Below, piece by piece: positions 10,534-21,856 of a stretch of 64,000 nt of DNA. The notes beneath the pieces are model-generated. The model saw nothing but the letters and a program-made list of their open reading frames with translations, was not told the origin of the DNA and searched no databases. This DNA comes from Hygrocybe punicea (Eukaryota > Basidiomycota > Agaricomycetes > Agaricales > Hygrophoraceae): contig OY744472.1 of assembly GCA_963556145.1 (NCBI GenBank), positions 2,666,001 through 2,730,000 on the forward strand, given 5' to 3'. The position numbers and the translations under genes were made by a program. The stretch's first letter is position 1, and each line of letters starts with the position of its first letter.

Positions 10534-11970
10534 TGCAGGGGAGCCCCCAACTGAACTTGAGGGGGTCTAGAAAGTGGGGGAAGAGGATGCATGCAGAGAC
10601 GAAGGTTTGGTTGGTGCCGGAGCACAATATCGAGGCGGTCACAGGAGAGGGCGTCTGTGACGATGTTAGAGGCACCTTCCACTAGGCAGACTCTCAGATT
10701 GATCGAGTGGGCAATCATGATGTTGACAGTGAGTTTGAGTAATTCATTGTAGACTGGTTTGGCCATGAGGCTGTTGAAAATGTCGACAGTGTTGCTGCTG
10801 TCTGTGTAAATCACAAGGTGATCAGTAAAAGAAGTTGAGGTGGCGTGACTGAGGGCCCAGAGGACAACGAGTGCCTCAAGGAATAAGATGTTGTTGTGAG
10901 GTGCATCAGCAGGTGGAGGGTGCTGAAAAGCGAGACCCATGGCTGGATAAATGAATGCCAGGTTGGATAGGCACACATCGCCAAAAATCATGAGACCAGC
11001 GTCAATGGGCTCCCAAATGGCAGCATTCAGTAGCCTGACGCCAGGAGTGGACTCCACGTGGTGGTGGAGCCAGAGGAGGTCGTCAGTGATGGCTTTGTTG
11101 AGGAAGATCAAAGCATCCGAGTTTGTTTTCCCAGCTATCTTGTGGTACAGGTTGGACAAGGAAGGGTGAAGGAGGGGGAAAATGTTGAGGGACCAGTTCA
11201 CCCATCTGGCCATCCATTGAAACTTGCAGAGTGAATGGTGGCAGCCACCACAAGGGGCAGTGATGAACTCCGTGATTGCGCCGAGGAGGTCCAGGCGAGC
11301 TTCCAGGACCATGGTGAATGTCATTGCATTTGCATCACATAGGAACCTGATCACAATGAGTGTGTCACCAAACTCCTGTTTTGCCTTCTTGTGTGGGAGG
11401 CCAATCTCGTCCCAGAGGAGAAGCTGAGCCTGTTTGTAGGGGTAGAAACAGTCATATGGAGGGTAGTATGCAAGGTGGCCTGTGACCTCAAATGAGAAAG
11501 TGTCGTCAATGTAGGTAAAGAGGTCGTTGAGGAGGTGCACATACATTGTGATCCAAATGACGAGTGCCATGAATGTGGCCCAGATGTGATATGCGCCTCG
11601 GTTGCCGAAGTTGTTGTTTCAGTCGACATGTCGTTGGCCATCAATTGTGATGATCTGCTTCACCTGATACAGGAAGGCATATGGTGGTATGCCTGAGAGA
11701 TGTCAGATTTGAAGAGAGTGAGCAGCACTCGCACCGGAAGTTCAGTAATGCCTGGCCGAGGTTGTGAAGATCATCAAGGCGAGAACCAATGATTGCAGAG
11801 TGAGTGATGAGAGAGTTGAGGGAGTGTACACTTGCACTGTGATCCAAGATGAGACGGAGATTGGTGGAATGCATTTAGGGACTGCATGGATCGGCATGCT
11901 GTACATGCTGGGAAGTAGGTCCATGCCAAAAGACTCCGAAAAATGGTCGAGTGCAATCTCTTTGTCTCGC
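10530..11970 (-). pseudogene. RT-RNase H of the DIRS-like element
   Basis: Several frames join into one RT-RNase H. The upstream part reads LRLILDHSASVHSLNSLIT, and a shifted frame reads FGNRGAYHIW. The longest open block (10530-11570) has the catalytic YIDD box (YIDDTFSFE) near its N-terminus. The block WDEIGLPHKKAKQEF follows. RNase H follows with FLEALVVLWAL and VIYTDSSNTVD, then ALSCDRLD where related proteins have ALSR. The gene needs at least two frame changes and is inactive as it stands. It directly precedes the recombinase. Confidence 0.75.
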
Positions 11971-11999
11971 TGAGCACGAATGATTTCTCATTCTGAAAA

Positions 12000-12847
12000 A
12001 TAGCTTCTACACCTTCTCCCTTCTCTTTGCCGTTAACATCTCTCTCATCCTCAGACTCTTCACCACTGTCACCAGTCACTGCAATATCCCCACCAATGCC
12101 TGTGACCCACCGATATCGTCTCCGATCTCGACCTCACAATTCTTTGCCTATAGCTAGCCAAAGACCACCAAGTAGTCCATTGTCGCCCCCGTCCCGCACA
12201 TCATCGACCAAAAATCCATTGTCAACAACATCTACCAATCGTTGTACACTCGATCAAGAACTTTGAACAGCTCTCCGATGTGTCGATTCCTTAGATGACA
12301 TCAATTCCGATTGCAGTCTCTCACGTTTCTTTACTTGTCACCCACGAAATCGTTCCATTTCTACCTCATTGACAACTACATCCGACTTATCCGAAACAGC
12401 ATCTACGATGGCCGCACAACCTCGTACAACTCATATAATGCCTGCACGCGGTCATGCAACTGCTCTGACATTTTCCCTCTCTCAACCGAGAGAACTTCAG
12501 TGATACTTCAACGATCTCGAACATTTATTCACCAGCTGCGCGATCGCCAATGACAAAGAAAAGCAGAAATTCGCAAGACATTACCTCGACATCGACTCAT
12601 CCGACCTATGGGGAGAACTTGCAGAAAGTGGTGTAGGTCACTCATACGATGACTTCACGAAGGCAGTCATAAGGCTCTACCCTGGTGCCAAAGATGAAAG
12701 AAAGTGGTCAATTGCTGATATGGACAAACTTATCAGCGAGCAGTTGCGACTTGGCATCTGCGACTTGACAGAGCTCGGCACGTATTTCTAAAATTTTTAC
12801 AACATCACGTCTTTCCTTCGCAAGAAAGGTCACATCTCCAACGCCGA
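12000..12847 (+). pseudogene. Gag of Ty3 element B, N-terminal part
   Basis: A low-complexity Ser/Pro-rich N-terminal region is followed by capsid-like sequence. KFARHYLDIDSSDLWGELAE is followed by IRLYPGAKDERKWSIADMDK. This aligns with the capsid region of element A gag (ISDYELWAS-type block, LYLGTEDDHWYTMADLDH). One stop interrupts the frame (TELGTYF then taa). The frame ends exactly at the CCGA target site of element A and resumes at 22652. Confidence 0.75.
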
Positions 12848-13642
12848 TGTAGAGGGTCCTCGACCCTCTGAGGCCGTAACATCGATATCTAGCGAATCCG
12901 CTCGAACCCGACGTCTCTAGCAATCTACGCTCGAACCCGACGTAACCCGACGCAACCCGATGCATACCGACTAGCACGGCCGCTCACGTACCTGGTCGGT
13001 CTATCTCATAAACTCACGGAACTTCAAATATCAAAGATAGATCTCATCGGACTGGGATCCCGACATTGGACTTGCCTTATTCACGCCTAGCGTCTCCCTT
13101 ATGGGGATATAGTAAAGTATATTGCATCTTTTACGGTTTTTTATATCTTCCACCCATTTTCCCTGTCATCGTCGCCTCGCAACGCTCTTCCTACTTCCCC
13201 ATTTTTATTCTCCTTTGTCTCCTCTCATCGGCCGAGGACTCTCGTCCGAATCTAGGTACACAAATTTGTAGTATAAAAACGGTGCCCAAGCGCCATCTCA
13301 AAATAAGAAAACCAGTTCCCCCATTTCCTCTCTCTGAGAATTAGTCTCTCAGTAAATTCCATCGCACACATTGCTCGTCGGATTCCTCGACGCACTCCCC
13401 GTCCTTCTACCGTCTTAATCTCTACGTTTCTCATCACCCGACACCTGACCCGCCGTACCCGACATCGTCGGCTTCGTCGGCTTCGATCGGTCTCGATAGA
13501 TTTCAATAGTTTACTCGGCGGCTTCTTACTTTTTATATCCTATTATCTTACTGAAGCTTGTTAGACTATTCCTAGTCACTTCTATGCTGACCCCACAGGC
13601 TTAGGATTATTATTCCGCAGCCACCCCGACCTCGCCTTTACA
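12848..13642 (+). repeat. 5' LTR of Ty3 element A
   Basis: 795 bp, tgtagaggg...ctttaca. It begins with an inverted repeat (agagggtc/gaccctct) and carries repeated acccgacg motifs in its first 120 bp. It differs from the 3' LTR at 13433 (A against G) and 13585 (T against C). Both differences lie at CpG sites intact in the 3' copy. Confidence 0.95.
13272..13279 (+). promoter_or_regulatory. TATA box of Ty3 element A 5' LTR
   Basis: tataaaaa inside the LTR, at an equivalent place in the 3' LTR (22281). The related LTR of element D also has tataaaaacggt. It presumably starts the genomic RNA. Confidence 0.6.
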
Positions 13643-13644
13643 TC

Positions 13645-13661
13645 TGGAGCCCACCGCGAGG
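13645..13661 (+). promoter_or_regulatory. Primer-binding site
   Basis: tggagcccaccgcgagg, three bases after the 5' LTR. It complements a tRNA 3' end in ...GGGCTCCA. The same site follows the LTRs of elements C and D. The U discriminator implied would fit a tRNA-Cys, but this is only inference. Confidence 0.75.
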
Positions 13662-14188
13662 AATAGTCTAGCACCACCATAGCTTCCTCTTCCTGTATCC
13701 CTCCCTCTGACCGTCGTCTTCGAGATCTTCCTCGAAGAACTCTTCAACAAGAACTCTCTTTAGCCGCCTTCAACCCGACAATCAATGATGACTTCTTCCA
13801 GCTAGTACCCGACCACCTCGCTCAACATAACAATCTCCCGCTCGTCTCAGGGTCAAACACCCCCCTATATCTTTCATCCGACAGTCTCGAATCGGTCGAT
13901 ATACCGATAATTACCATTACACCCGACTCATCCGATCTCAGTTCGACACCCGCATCGCCTACGTCCCTGACTTCGACCTCGCTAGAACCCCCGTCCACGT
14001 CTTCACTCTCGACATCGAAAACTCCGTCATCGTCATCGTCTCCATCTTCGCTCTCGACATCGAAAACTCCGTCATCGTCATCGTCCCCGTCTTCGTCATC
14101 GTCCACGCCGTCATCGCCCACGTTACCCGACCCGCTCATTGTACACCCGACAACCGCTTCATCGACAACTCAGCTCCTTCCACTCACA

Positions 14189-16444
14189 ATGACTTCGACC
14201 TCTGGATCCTCGACCGCTCCCCACGTTACCGCTCCCCATGTTACTCCACGACAAATGCCCGCTCGCGGTCACTCCACGGCCCCAACCTTCGACGGGAACC
14301 CACTCAATTTAAACCGCTTCTTCGAAGAAGTCGAGATACTTGCTGCCGATGCCGCTCTCGACGATGCAGGACACATCAAGCATAGTCTGCGCTACGCGTC
14401 GCTTAGTGACTACGAGCTTTGGGCAAGTTTACCTAGCGCGACCGGCGTCGATTATGCCGCATTCAAAAGGAGTGTACTCGTGCTATACCTGGGCACGGAA
14501 GACGATCACTGGTACACTATGGCGGATCTCGACCATCTTACGCACACCCAAACCGCTTACGGTATCCGTACCCGCGCTGAACTTGGCGAATATTACCACG
14601 AGTTCATCCGAATCCCAGGGTTTCTTCTAGACAAGGGTCGGATCTCTCCCCGAGAACGCAACATCGCGTACGAGAACGGCTTCCATGTCGAGCTTAAAAA
14701 GGACATCAAAACCCGTCTGCAGTACCAAAAGCCGAACCATTTCCATAGCGACCCTTACGACTTCCAGGACTTCCACAATTGCGCCCACTTCCTGCTGGCT
14801 GGAACCGCAGCCGAACCGTCCACCGTCTCTCGTCTATCGTCAACGTCGCCTGCCGCCATCCGGTACTCGACTCCAATAGAACCCGCCACCCGCTACCCGC
14901 CACCCGCTCGCTATGACCCGGTCATTCCTAAAGCGGAACCGGTCGAACCTAACATATCCGACCTATTTCGTCTCGTTTTGCAACAACTCGCTGTCCACAC
15001 GCAAGCCCTCACCGAATGCAACAACCCCCCAAAGCCGTGTGCAAATAGGGCTGAGCCGACCACCGCGGGACAGGGTTTCACCAACTTCAACTGCCTCTTT
15101 TGCGACGATCCGTTCCATCGTATACGCGATTGTCCCATCTGCGAGCAGTACACTCGAGACGGAATATGCCGCAAGAACGAGCACGGCCATATCGTGTTGC
15201 CTAACGGAATGTATCTTCCAAAGGCTATCGTCGGCAAAAATATGAGGGAACGTTTCGACGCGTGGCACGCACAGAACCCCAGCAACCGCGCTCCCCCTGC
15301 CCGCAACCCCACAGAACCGTTCCAACACGACCCGCCGCCTCATGTAAAAGCTAACTTCGTCTCCGCCGTCGAAGTACCCACCTACGAACCAGAGGTCACC
15401 ACCGAGTACGCCGACATCTTTCAGTCCACGACGTCCGACATCGACGACGACAACGAACAAATCAAGGTTCTGGAAGCCGAAGTGCAGCGGCTTCGTAAAC
15501 GGGTTAGATTCGACGGTGTAGAGATCCCATCAAAGACGAAAGGCAAGTCTAGAGAAACGTTTCCCAATCTGCCCACCACTTCCACGTCTGTCCCCCCCGC
15601 GAAACCCGCTGAGAAAACGGCCAGACCTATCAACGAGCAGCCGATCACCATAGTCCCCCCTTCGAACACGCGGCCGACCGAGCCGACCGCCCTTGTAGCG
15701 CGCACTCCCCAGAACCTTCCCGCATCGCACCCCCAATACCGCTACCAAGCCCCCATCGAAGATCCCGGTATCGCCAAATCTGTCATCGACCGCGTGCTCG
15801 ATTCTCAAGTCTGCATTTCGCAGCGAGAACTTTTAGCCATGTCATCCGACGCCCGCCGTCACATGAAGGACCTCACTACGTCGAAAAAGGTCACCGCCGA
15901 AAGTAACAACGTCGAGGTTTTCCATTTTCACGCACCCGAAATCCCCACTCGCGCCTGTCAACACTGTCAGGAAAACGTCCCGCTCATCGTCGGCCGTGAC
16001 TCAGTCCCTCTCCGTGCGGTCTACCCGCTCATCAACGGCAAATTCGTATTCGAGTGCGTCCTCGACAACGGTTCCATGATCATCGGCATGCGACGCGATA
16101 TTTGGGAGAAACTCGGTTACGGCCTCCAAAACATGAAGATGCGAATGCAGTCGGCAAACAAGAGCGACAACGATACCCTCGGCCGGATCGCGAATCTTAA
16201 ATTCACCTTCGGCGACGTCGATCTTTTCCTCCAAGTCCAAGTCGTCGACGACGCCCCCTACGAGATCCTCATCGGCCGCCCATTCTTCACACTTTCCGAA
16301 GCCCTTACGAAGGATTATAAAAACGGAGAACAACAAGTCACGATCACGGACCCAAACACCGGCGCCGTCATCACCTTGCCCACCATCGAGCACAACCAAA
16401 AGAACCGACGAGAGCGGTCCGACACCGGAAAACCGGATTTTTAG
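14189..16444 (+). CDS. Gag-protease polyprotein of Ty3 element A
   Basis: 751 aa. Residues about 30-215 form the capsid region (APTFDGNPLNLNRFFEEVE through DFQDFHNCAHFLL). A CCHC zinc knuckle follows near residue 302 (CLFCDDPFHRIRDC, spacing CX2CX4HX4C), for nucleic-acid binding. A Pro-rich linker leads to a retropepsin-like domain whose active-site triad reads DNGS near residue 626 (ECVLDNGSMIIGM), followed by EILIGRPFF. The usual triad is DSG or DTG, so the Asn is unusual. The frame ends at 16444 with gat ttt tag. Pol continues in the -1 frame directly from this point. The upstream ATG at 14189 precedes the conserved capsid start; about 540 bp of leader separates it from the primer site. 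Confidence 0.9.
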   Translation: MTSTSGSSTAPHVTAPHVTPRQMPARGHSTAPTFDGNPLNLNRFFEEVEILAADAALDDAGHIKHSLRYASLSDYELWASLPSATGVDYAAFKRSVLVLYLGTEDDHWYTMADLDHLTHTQTAYGIRTRAELGEYYHEFIRIPGFLLDKGRISPRERNIAYENGFHVELKKDIKTRLQYQKPNHFHSDPYDFQDFHNCAHFLLAGTAAEPSTVSRLSSTSPAAIRYSTPIEPATRYPPPARYDPVIPKAEPVEPNISDLFRLVLQQLAVHTQALTECNNPPKPCANRAEPTTAGQGFTNFNCLFCDDPFHRIRDCPICEQYTRDGICRKNEHGHIVLPNGMYLPKAIVGKNMRERFDAWHAQNPSNRAPPARNPTEPFQHDPPPHVKANFVSAVEVPTYEPEVTTEYADIFQSTTSDIDDDNEQIKVLEAEVQRLRKRVRFDGVEIPSKTKGKSRETFPNLPTTSTSVPPAKPAEKTARPINEQPITIVPPSNTRPTEPTALVARTPQNLPASHPQYRYQAPIEDPGIAKSVIDRVLDSQVCISQRELLAMSSDARRHMKDLTTSKKVTAESNNVEVFHFHAPEIPTRACQHCQENVPLIVGRDSVPLRAVYPLINGKFVFECVLDNGSMIIGMRRDIWEKLGYGLQNMKMRMQSANKSDNDTLGRIANLKFTFGDVDLFLQVQVVDDAPYEILIGRPFFTLSEALTKDYKNGEQQVTITDPNTGAVITLPTIEHNQKNRRERSDTGKPDF
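16436..16444 (+). promoter_or_regulatory. Probable -1 ribosomal frameshift site at the gag stop
   Basis: The gag frame ends gat ttt tag. A one-base backward slip on the T run keeps Phe pairing and continues as tta gaa gtc gag, which is open into RT. It lacks the textbook X XXY YYZ heptamer, so the assignment is by frame logic only. Confidence 0.5.
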
Positions 16445-19400
16445 AAGTCGAGGACCCAGAGAAACCTCTCGGGAAGGACGCACCGGGAGATGAGAAGCCG
16501 CCACTCGAAAGCGACCACACCTATACCACGAACTATGCTTCCCTTTTGCCGTTTCCCCTAGAAGAGGACTTATGTTTTTCTATCGATTTAGATTTCTCTT
16601 CATCTCAGCCTCAGACTGCCGCCCAGTACATTTCATTGTTGACCGATGTACAAAATCAGCTACGTACTACCGATACCCTTCCTTCGTCTTGTTCCGTCTC
16701 CGCTCCTGCGTCACATATTTCTTCTTCGAATATTTGTAACAAGGCCTCTACTGAACACGCTACTTATATCTCGTATACCACCCCCCCTACCAGGGACCTA
16801 AAAGGAGTCGTTACCAAGAAAAAGTATAAGAAGGTAGCCGATCGTATCCGCCCAATTTCTACCACTCTCCCCGACGAATACCGCATCATACGCGAGATCA
16901 CCGGCGACCCGCTAGCCAATTTACCCACGCTCCCGACTCACCCGCCCGACTTTACACCCGGCACCCGCTATACTCAGGAACGACACGACGCGATGCCGAT
17001 GAACCCGGATGGATTCCTTTGGCCTGAGGAAGAAAAACTCGGCCACCATATCATCAAAACACAAGAAGCCGCCTTCGCCTGGAACGAATCCAAGAAAGGC
17101 CAGTTCAATACAGACTACTTCCCGCCGATCCACATTCCCACCGTACCGCACGACCCGTGGGTCCATCGCAATATCCCAATCCCACCCGGCATCCTTAACG
17201 AAGTCATCGGCATCATCAAAGACAAAATTAACGCCGGTACCTATGAACCCTCGAATTCGTCATATCGCTCCCGCTGGTTCTGCGTTTTGAAAAAGGACGG
17301 GAAGTCTCTTCGAATCATCCACGATCTACAGCCGCTTAACGCCGTCACTATCCGCGATCCCGCCGTACCGCCCATGACCGAGCACTTGGCCGAGGCCTTT
17401 GGCGGCCACTCTTGCTACGCTTCCTTCGACCTCTTCGTCTCTTTCGACCAACGCCTCGTCCACCCCTCGTCTCGGGACTATATGACCTTTCAGTCTCCAC
17501 TCGGAATGCTTCGACTTACGCGGATTGCTATGGGATACACAAATTCCCCGCAGATCCTACACGGTGACTCTACGTACATCCTCCGTGACGAAATCCCTCA
17601 TCTTGCCGTTCCGTATATGGACGATATTCCCGTCAAAGGGCCTCCAACCCGCTACGAGCAACCCGACGGTACCTACGAAACTATACCCGAGAACCCGGCA
17701 ATTCGACGTTTCATTTGGGAGCACTTCCAAGGTGTCAACCGCGTCATCCAGCGTTTCCGCTATGTTGGCGGTACCTTCAACGGCAAAAAACTCGAGTTGT
17801 GTCGACCCTCAGTCATTGTTGTTGGCCACCGATGCACATACGAAGGAAGAGTAGCCAACGACTCCAAAGTACAGAAGATTCGCGATTGGCCACTGCCAAC
17901 CAACCTCACCGAAGTTCGCGCCTTTCTCGGCATCTGCGGCGTCTTGCGTATTTTTATCAAGGACTTCTCGCTCCACTCCCGACCCCTCGTCCGTCTTACC
18001 TGCAAAGGTATACCCTTCAAATTTGGTGAAGAAGAAGAGACCGCCGTCGACTACCTCAAAAACGCCATCATTACGTCGCCAGCGCTGCGCGCTATCGACT
18101 ACACGCGTGAATGGGAAGTGATTCTCGCCGTCGATTCATCCGTTCTTGGAGTCGGCTTTGTTCTTATGCAAATCCGCGCCGACGGAAAGCGCTATCCGAA
18201 TCGTTTTGGTTCAATATCGTGGAACGAACGCAAAGCCCAATACTCTCAGTCCAAGCTCGAGCTTTACAGTCTCTTCAGGGCCCTCCGCGCCTATCGGATT
18301 TTCATTATCGGCGTCCGCAACCTCACCGTTGAAGTCGACGCGAAGTACATAAAAGGGATGCTCAACAACCCCGACATTCAGCCCAATGCTACGATCAACC
18401 GATGGATAGCCGGCGTGCTCTTATTTGACTTTAGACTCGTTCACGTACCCGCTTCCGCACACGGTGCACCCGACGGACTCTCCCGACGTCCTCGCGCTGC
18501 AGAAGACCCCGAGGAGATCAACGATTCCGACGATTGGCTCGACCACTCCTACGGTTTCTTTATGGAAGTCGTCAACTACCGACCCGTCCCCATACCATCT
18601 AAGCCGATTGCCGTATGCGGCCGCTGCCGTGCCACAGCCGACCGACTCCAAGAATTACCGGCCGTCCTCGTCTACACAAATCAGGAAGCCGTTTCTGACA
18701 TACCACGATCCGATAAAGCCCGCGCGGCCGACGTTCGTCTTGCCCTCGTTGAGACTTGGTTATGAGATCTAACCCGACCCGCGAACTTCACGGACGAAGA
18801 ATACCGTCTGTTCTTACGATACGCCCTTGAATTCTTCGTCACCGATAACAAGCTTTGGCATAAAGACCGTCACGGAAAACACAAACTCGTCATACCGCCC
18901 GACCGCCGGCTTCAGTTACTCAAAGACGCTCACGACTCTCTCGGCCACAAAGGTATATTCTCCGTCCACACTCGGCTACTCGATCGTTTCTGGTGGCCGC
19001 ACCTCGACCACGACGTTAAGTGGTACGTCCAGTCTTGCCATCAGTGCCAAGTACGGCAAATGCGTTATCATCACATTCCGCCCACCGTCGCTACACCGGC
19101 CTCACTATTTCGTAAAGCGTATGTCGACACAATGTTTATGCCACGATCTGGCGGCTATCGATACATCGTCCAAGCCCATTGCTCCCTGTCCGCATACCCT
19201 GAGTTCCGCATGTTACGCCGCGAGACCGGCTCCACCATCGGCTCGTTCTTGTTCGAAGACATCTTATGCCGTTGGGGCGCTCTCGAAGAAATTGTCACTG
19301 ACAACGGCAAGCCGTTCATAGAAGCACTCGACTATCTCGCCTCCCGCTACGGTATCCGCCACATCCGCATTTCGCCCTATAACTCACAAGCGAACGGACC

Positions 19401-20094
19401 CGTTGAGCGTTGCCACCTAGATGTCCGGGAGGCCATTATGAAAAGTTGTGACGGAGATGAAAAGAAATGGCACACCGTAACCCACTCCGTATTTTGGGCC
19501 AAACGGGTCACGACACACAAAAGCCTCGGATACTCGTCCTACTACATCGCACACGGAGTAGAACTGCTGTTTCCATTCGATTTTGCCGAAGCTACATACA
19601 TGGTTCCGACGCAAGATACGATGTCTACGACCGACCTCATAGTCATCCGCGCCCGACAACTTCGTAAACGAGAAGCCGACCTCGATCGGGTCAAAGAAAA
19701 GCTTACCAAATCTCGGCTCGCGTCCGCCTGGCAATTTGAGCAGAAATACGCCAACACAATCAAAGTTTACGACTTCGAACCCGGTAACCTCGTTCTCGTC
19801 CGAAATTCACGTATCGAAATGTCTCTCAATCGTAAAGCAAAACCGCGGTACTTTGGACCCATGGTTGTCGTCAGGAAAACAGAAGGCAGATCCTACATAC
19901 TCGCTGAACTCGACGGTGCGGTTTCTAAATCTCGATTTGCCACTTTCCAAGTCGTACCCTACCACGCCCGCTCAAAAATATCGATACCGTTGGATGACTT
20001 CTTACAATACCCCGATGCCGACGATACCGATTCAAACGATCTTGATGATCTGACGTACCCGCCCTCTATAGACTCCTCACCCGACGACGATTAA
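16441..20094 (+). pseudogene. Pol (RT-RNase H-integrase) of Ty3 element A with one TGA
   Basis: Entered by -1 shift from gag. The frame is open 16441-18762, broken by TGA at 18763-18765, then open in the same frame to 20094. RT: SLRIIHDLQPLN, FDLFVSFDQR (usually GYxQ) and the catalytic YMDD box near 17614. RNase H: ILAVDSSVLGVGFVLMQ, YSQSKLELYSLFRALRAYR and a C-terminal PDGLSRRP. The integrase starts after the stop with an HHCC zinc finger (HDSLGHKG ... CHQCQ). The core Asp is in VDTMFMP, the second in VTDNGKPF and the Glu in PVERCH. A GPMVVV motif lies near the end. The TGA is probably a CGA (Arg) codon after C-to-T change, since otherwise the whole pol is intact. If the stop is read through or absent in other copies, the element would be autonomous. 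Confidence 0.9.
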
Positions 20095-20449
20095 GCATTT
20101 CATTCTGTCCACGTTATACCCCCATTTTATTTAGTTCCTCTTAGTTTTCTAACGATATGACGAATGATGCGAATAGTCCTATGTCTTCGGGAGCCGATCG
20201 GCTTTCCTTAGCTGGGTGAACAAGCTGACACGTCTTTTATGTACACGATATATTTTTTTATATACAATGGGCTCGTTATTTTTATATATTTTACAGGCGG
20301 CCGGTCTCGTAATCCCGCTTCAACATCGCCAACCTTGAGGTCGACCGTTCGAGATCAACGCGAAGCCGCTGGAACTCTTGACCGAAGTGGACAAGGTGAC
20401 GGTTGACGTTGGTGCCCAGGGCTCCCAGCTCCTCCGTAAGGACCGCTAG

Positions 20450-21687
20450 TCACGCCGACACTTGCTCGTAATTCTCCATCGTCAAAACGAACGGGTTCGC
20501 TGCCGAGGCCGTCCTAAGCCTTTTCATCGGCCGCTCTTCCTCCGACTCCTCCTCGTCTTCGTCATCGTCCTCGACCGACTCCACGTCCTCGACCCGCGGT
20601 TTGCTCGTTGAGGCCCGGGCAGGCCTACTGCGGATGGGCTTTGTCGTGAATGACAACGGCTTCCTCGTGCCGACCGCGACCTCTTTGCCCTTTCCGGTAT
20701 CCACCTTGCGCCGACCCCCGCCCGTCCGGTGTGTAGCGTTAGTACATCTCTTCTTCAGCCTCCGGCATCGTTCGCACACGTAGCCCGTGACGCCTTGACA
20801 CGCCTCTTGCGCCTTGACGCAGTTGGTGCAGGGTTGTAGGGGAAACGGCCCGGTGAACTATTACCAGGATCAGTGACTAAAGAACAAAGGAACCGACACA
20901 TGAACTCACCGTCGTACCAGCCAGGTCTCCGATCTCTACGCCCGGCATATCTATGTCTTCTACATCGGCCGGTGTCTCTGGTGCCGGGTCGACGGGGCCT
21001 TCCTCTGGCTCAACTGCGGCTTCGCCCTCCGGAATCGACTCAGTCCTTGGTTCACCTGCGACCGATGCGTTTGCTTCAGCTCGCCATTCTTTGCTGAGCC
21101 GCCGCCGATACGCGGCTCCATCCCTTTCAACCCGGTCCGCTTCTTGATTCCAGTGCTGCTCGTGTTGTTCTATTCTAAGCCACTCCCACCTTTCCTCTGC
21201 CGCCTTTCGCCTTTTCTCCGCCTCCGCTCGTGCATTTGCCTCTGCCATCCGTCTGGCCTCCTCTTCCCGCGTAGCCGCTTCTTCATCCGCCCGCCGTCTG
21301 GCTTCTTCCTGTTCCTGCCTCTCCCGGTCCGCCGCTTCTTTCAGCCACTCTTCGACATCGTTGGCGTACGATTGGCGGTCGGCCCATAACGGTGGCGTTA
21401 CTGGCCTCGTACCACCAGCTCGGAGTTCCGCGACGATTCCATTATAAGCACGCTGGCGGGACGACATGAGCTATCTTAGGACACGCGTAGTCAATAAGGA
21501 AACTCACCAGCGCCTTCTTGCGGCCGCTTAACCATTGTTGGGCCATCCCCTCGTTGCCGTCCACCATCGTTACGAGGTCGTCGCTATGAAACACGGTGAC
21601 CACGTTGACGGCCTCTTCGTAGTCCGCCCGGACATCGGATTCGATGCTTTCGACGAAAGCGAGGAAGTTGTCGTAGACTTGGGACAT
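20450..21687 (-). CDS. Antisense accessory protein of Ty3 element A: coiled coil plus paired Cys cluster
   Basis: Encoded opposite to gag-pol, between pol and the 3' LTR. Proposed exons are 21687-21508, 21452-20910 and 20857-20450, joined by introns of 55 and 52 bp with GTGAGT donors and all in phase 0, giving 375 aa. Exon 1 (60 aa) starts MSQVYDNFLAFVES. Exon 2 starts RAYNGIVAELRAGG and is a long charged Glu/Arg/Ala coiled coil (ADRERQEQEEARRRADEEAA). Exon 3 carries PCTNCVKAQEAC, a 7-residue loop, then CERCRRLKKRC, a CX2CX6C...CX2CX6C arrangement like fungal Zn(II)2Cys6 DNA-binding clusters. A basic stretch and an acidic stretch follow, with PMKRLR. A homologue sits in the same place in element C, and a same-plan pseudogene in element B. 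Function is unknown; DNA or chromatin binding, or control of the element, is inference. It could instead be a captured host gene. Confidence 0.75.
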
Positions 21688-21856
21688 TGTGAACGTGTGA
21701 TGGTGTAGAGGAAAGGTCGGATCAACAACGAGAAAATTTTATTTTTTTTACTTTGCCGTTGTTTGGCCGCTCACGTGATTGGCCACATTCGCGACCTGCA
21801 TTCGGAGACCCCATATTCTCGACCACGGATGGTCTCTATTAGAAGACCCAAGGAGA

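Larger units (their letters stand above)
9552..11990 (-). mobile_element. DIRS-like tyrosine-recombinase retroelement, degenerate
   Basis: On the minus strand the order is reverse transcriptase, RNase H, then a tyrosine recombinase. This is the order of DIRS/Ngaro-type elements, which use a recombinase instead of a DDE integrase. Coding is broken by several frameshifts and stops. No flanking LTRs or split direct repeats were recognised. The element abuts the 5' end of Ty3 element B at about 12000 and may have replaced B's 5' LTR. Confidence 0.75.

Noticed and set aside
12027..12553. Separate host gene before Ty3 element B
   Set aside because: Composition and position fit the variable N-terminal region of element B gag; no independent domain is present.
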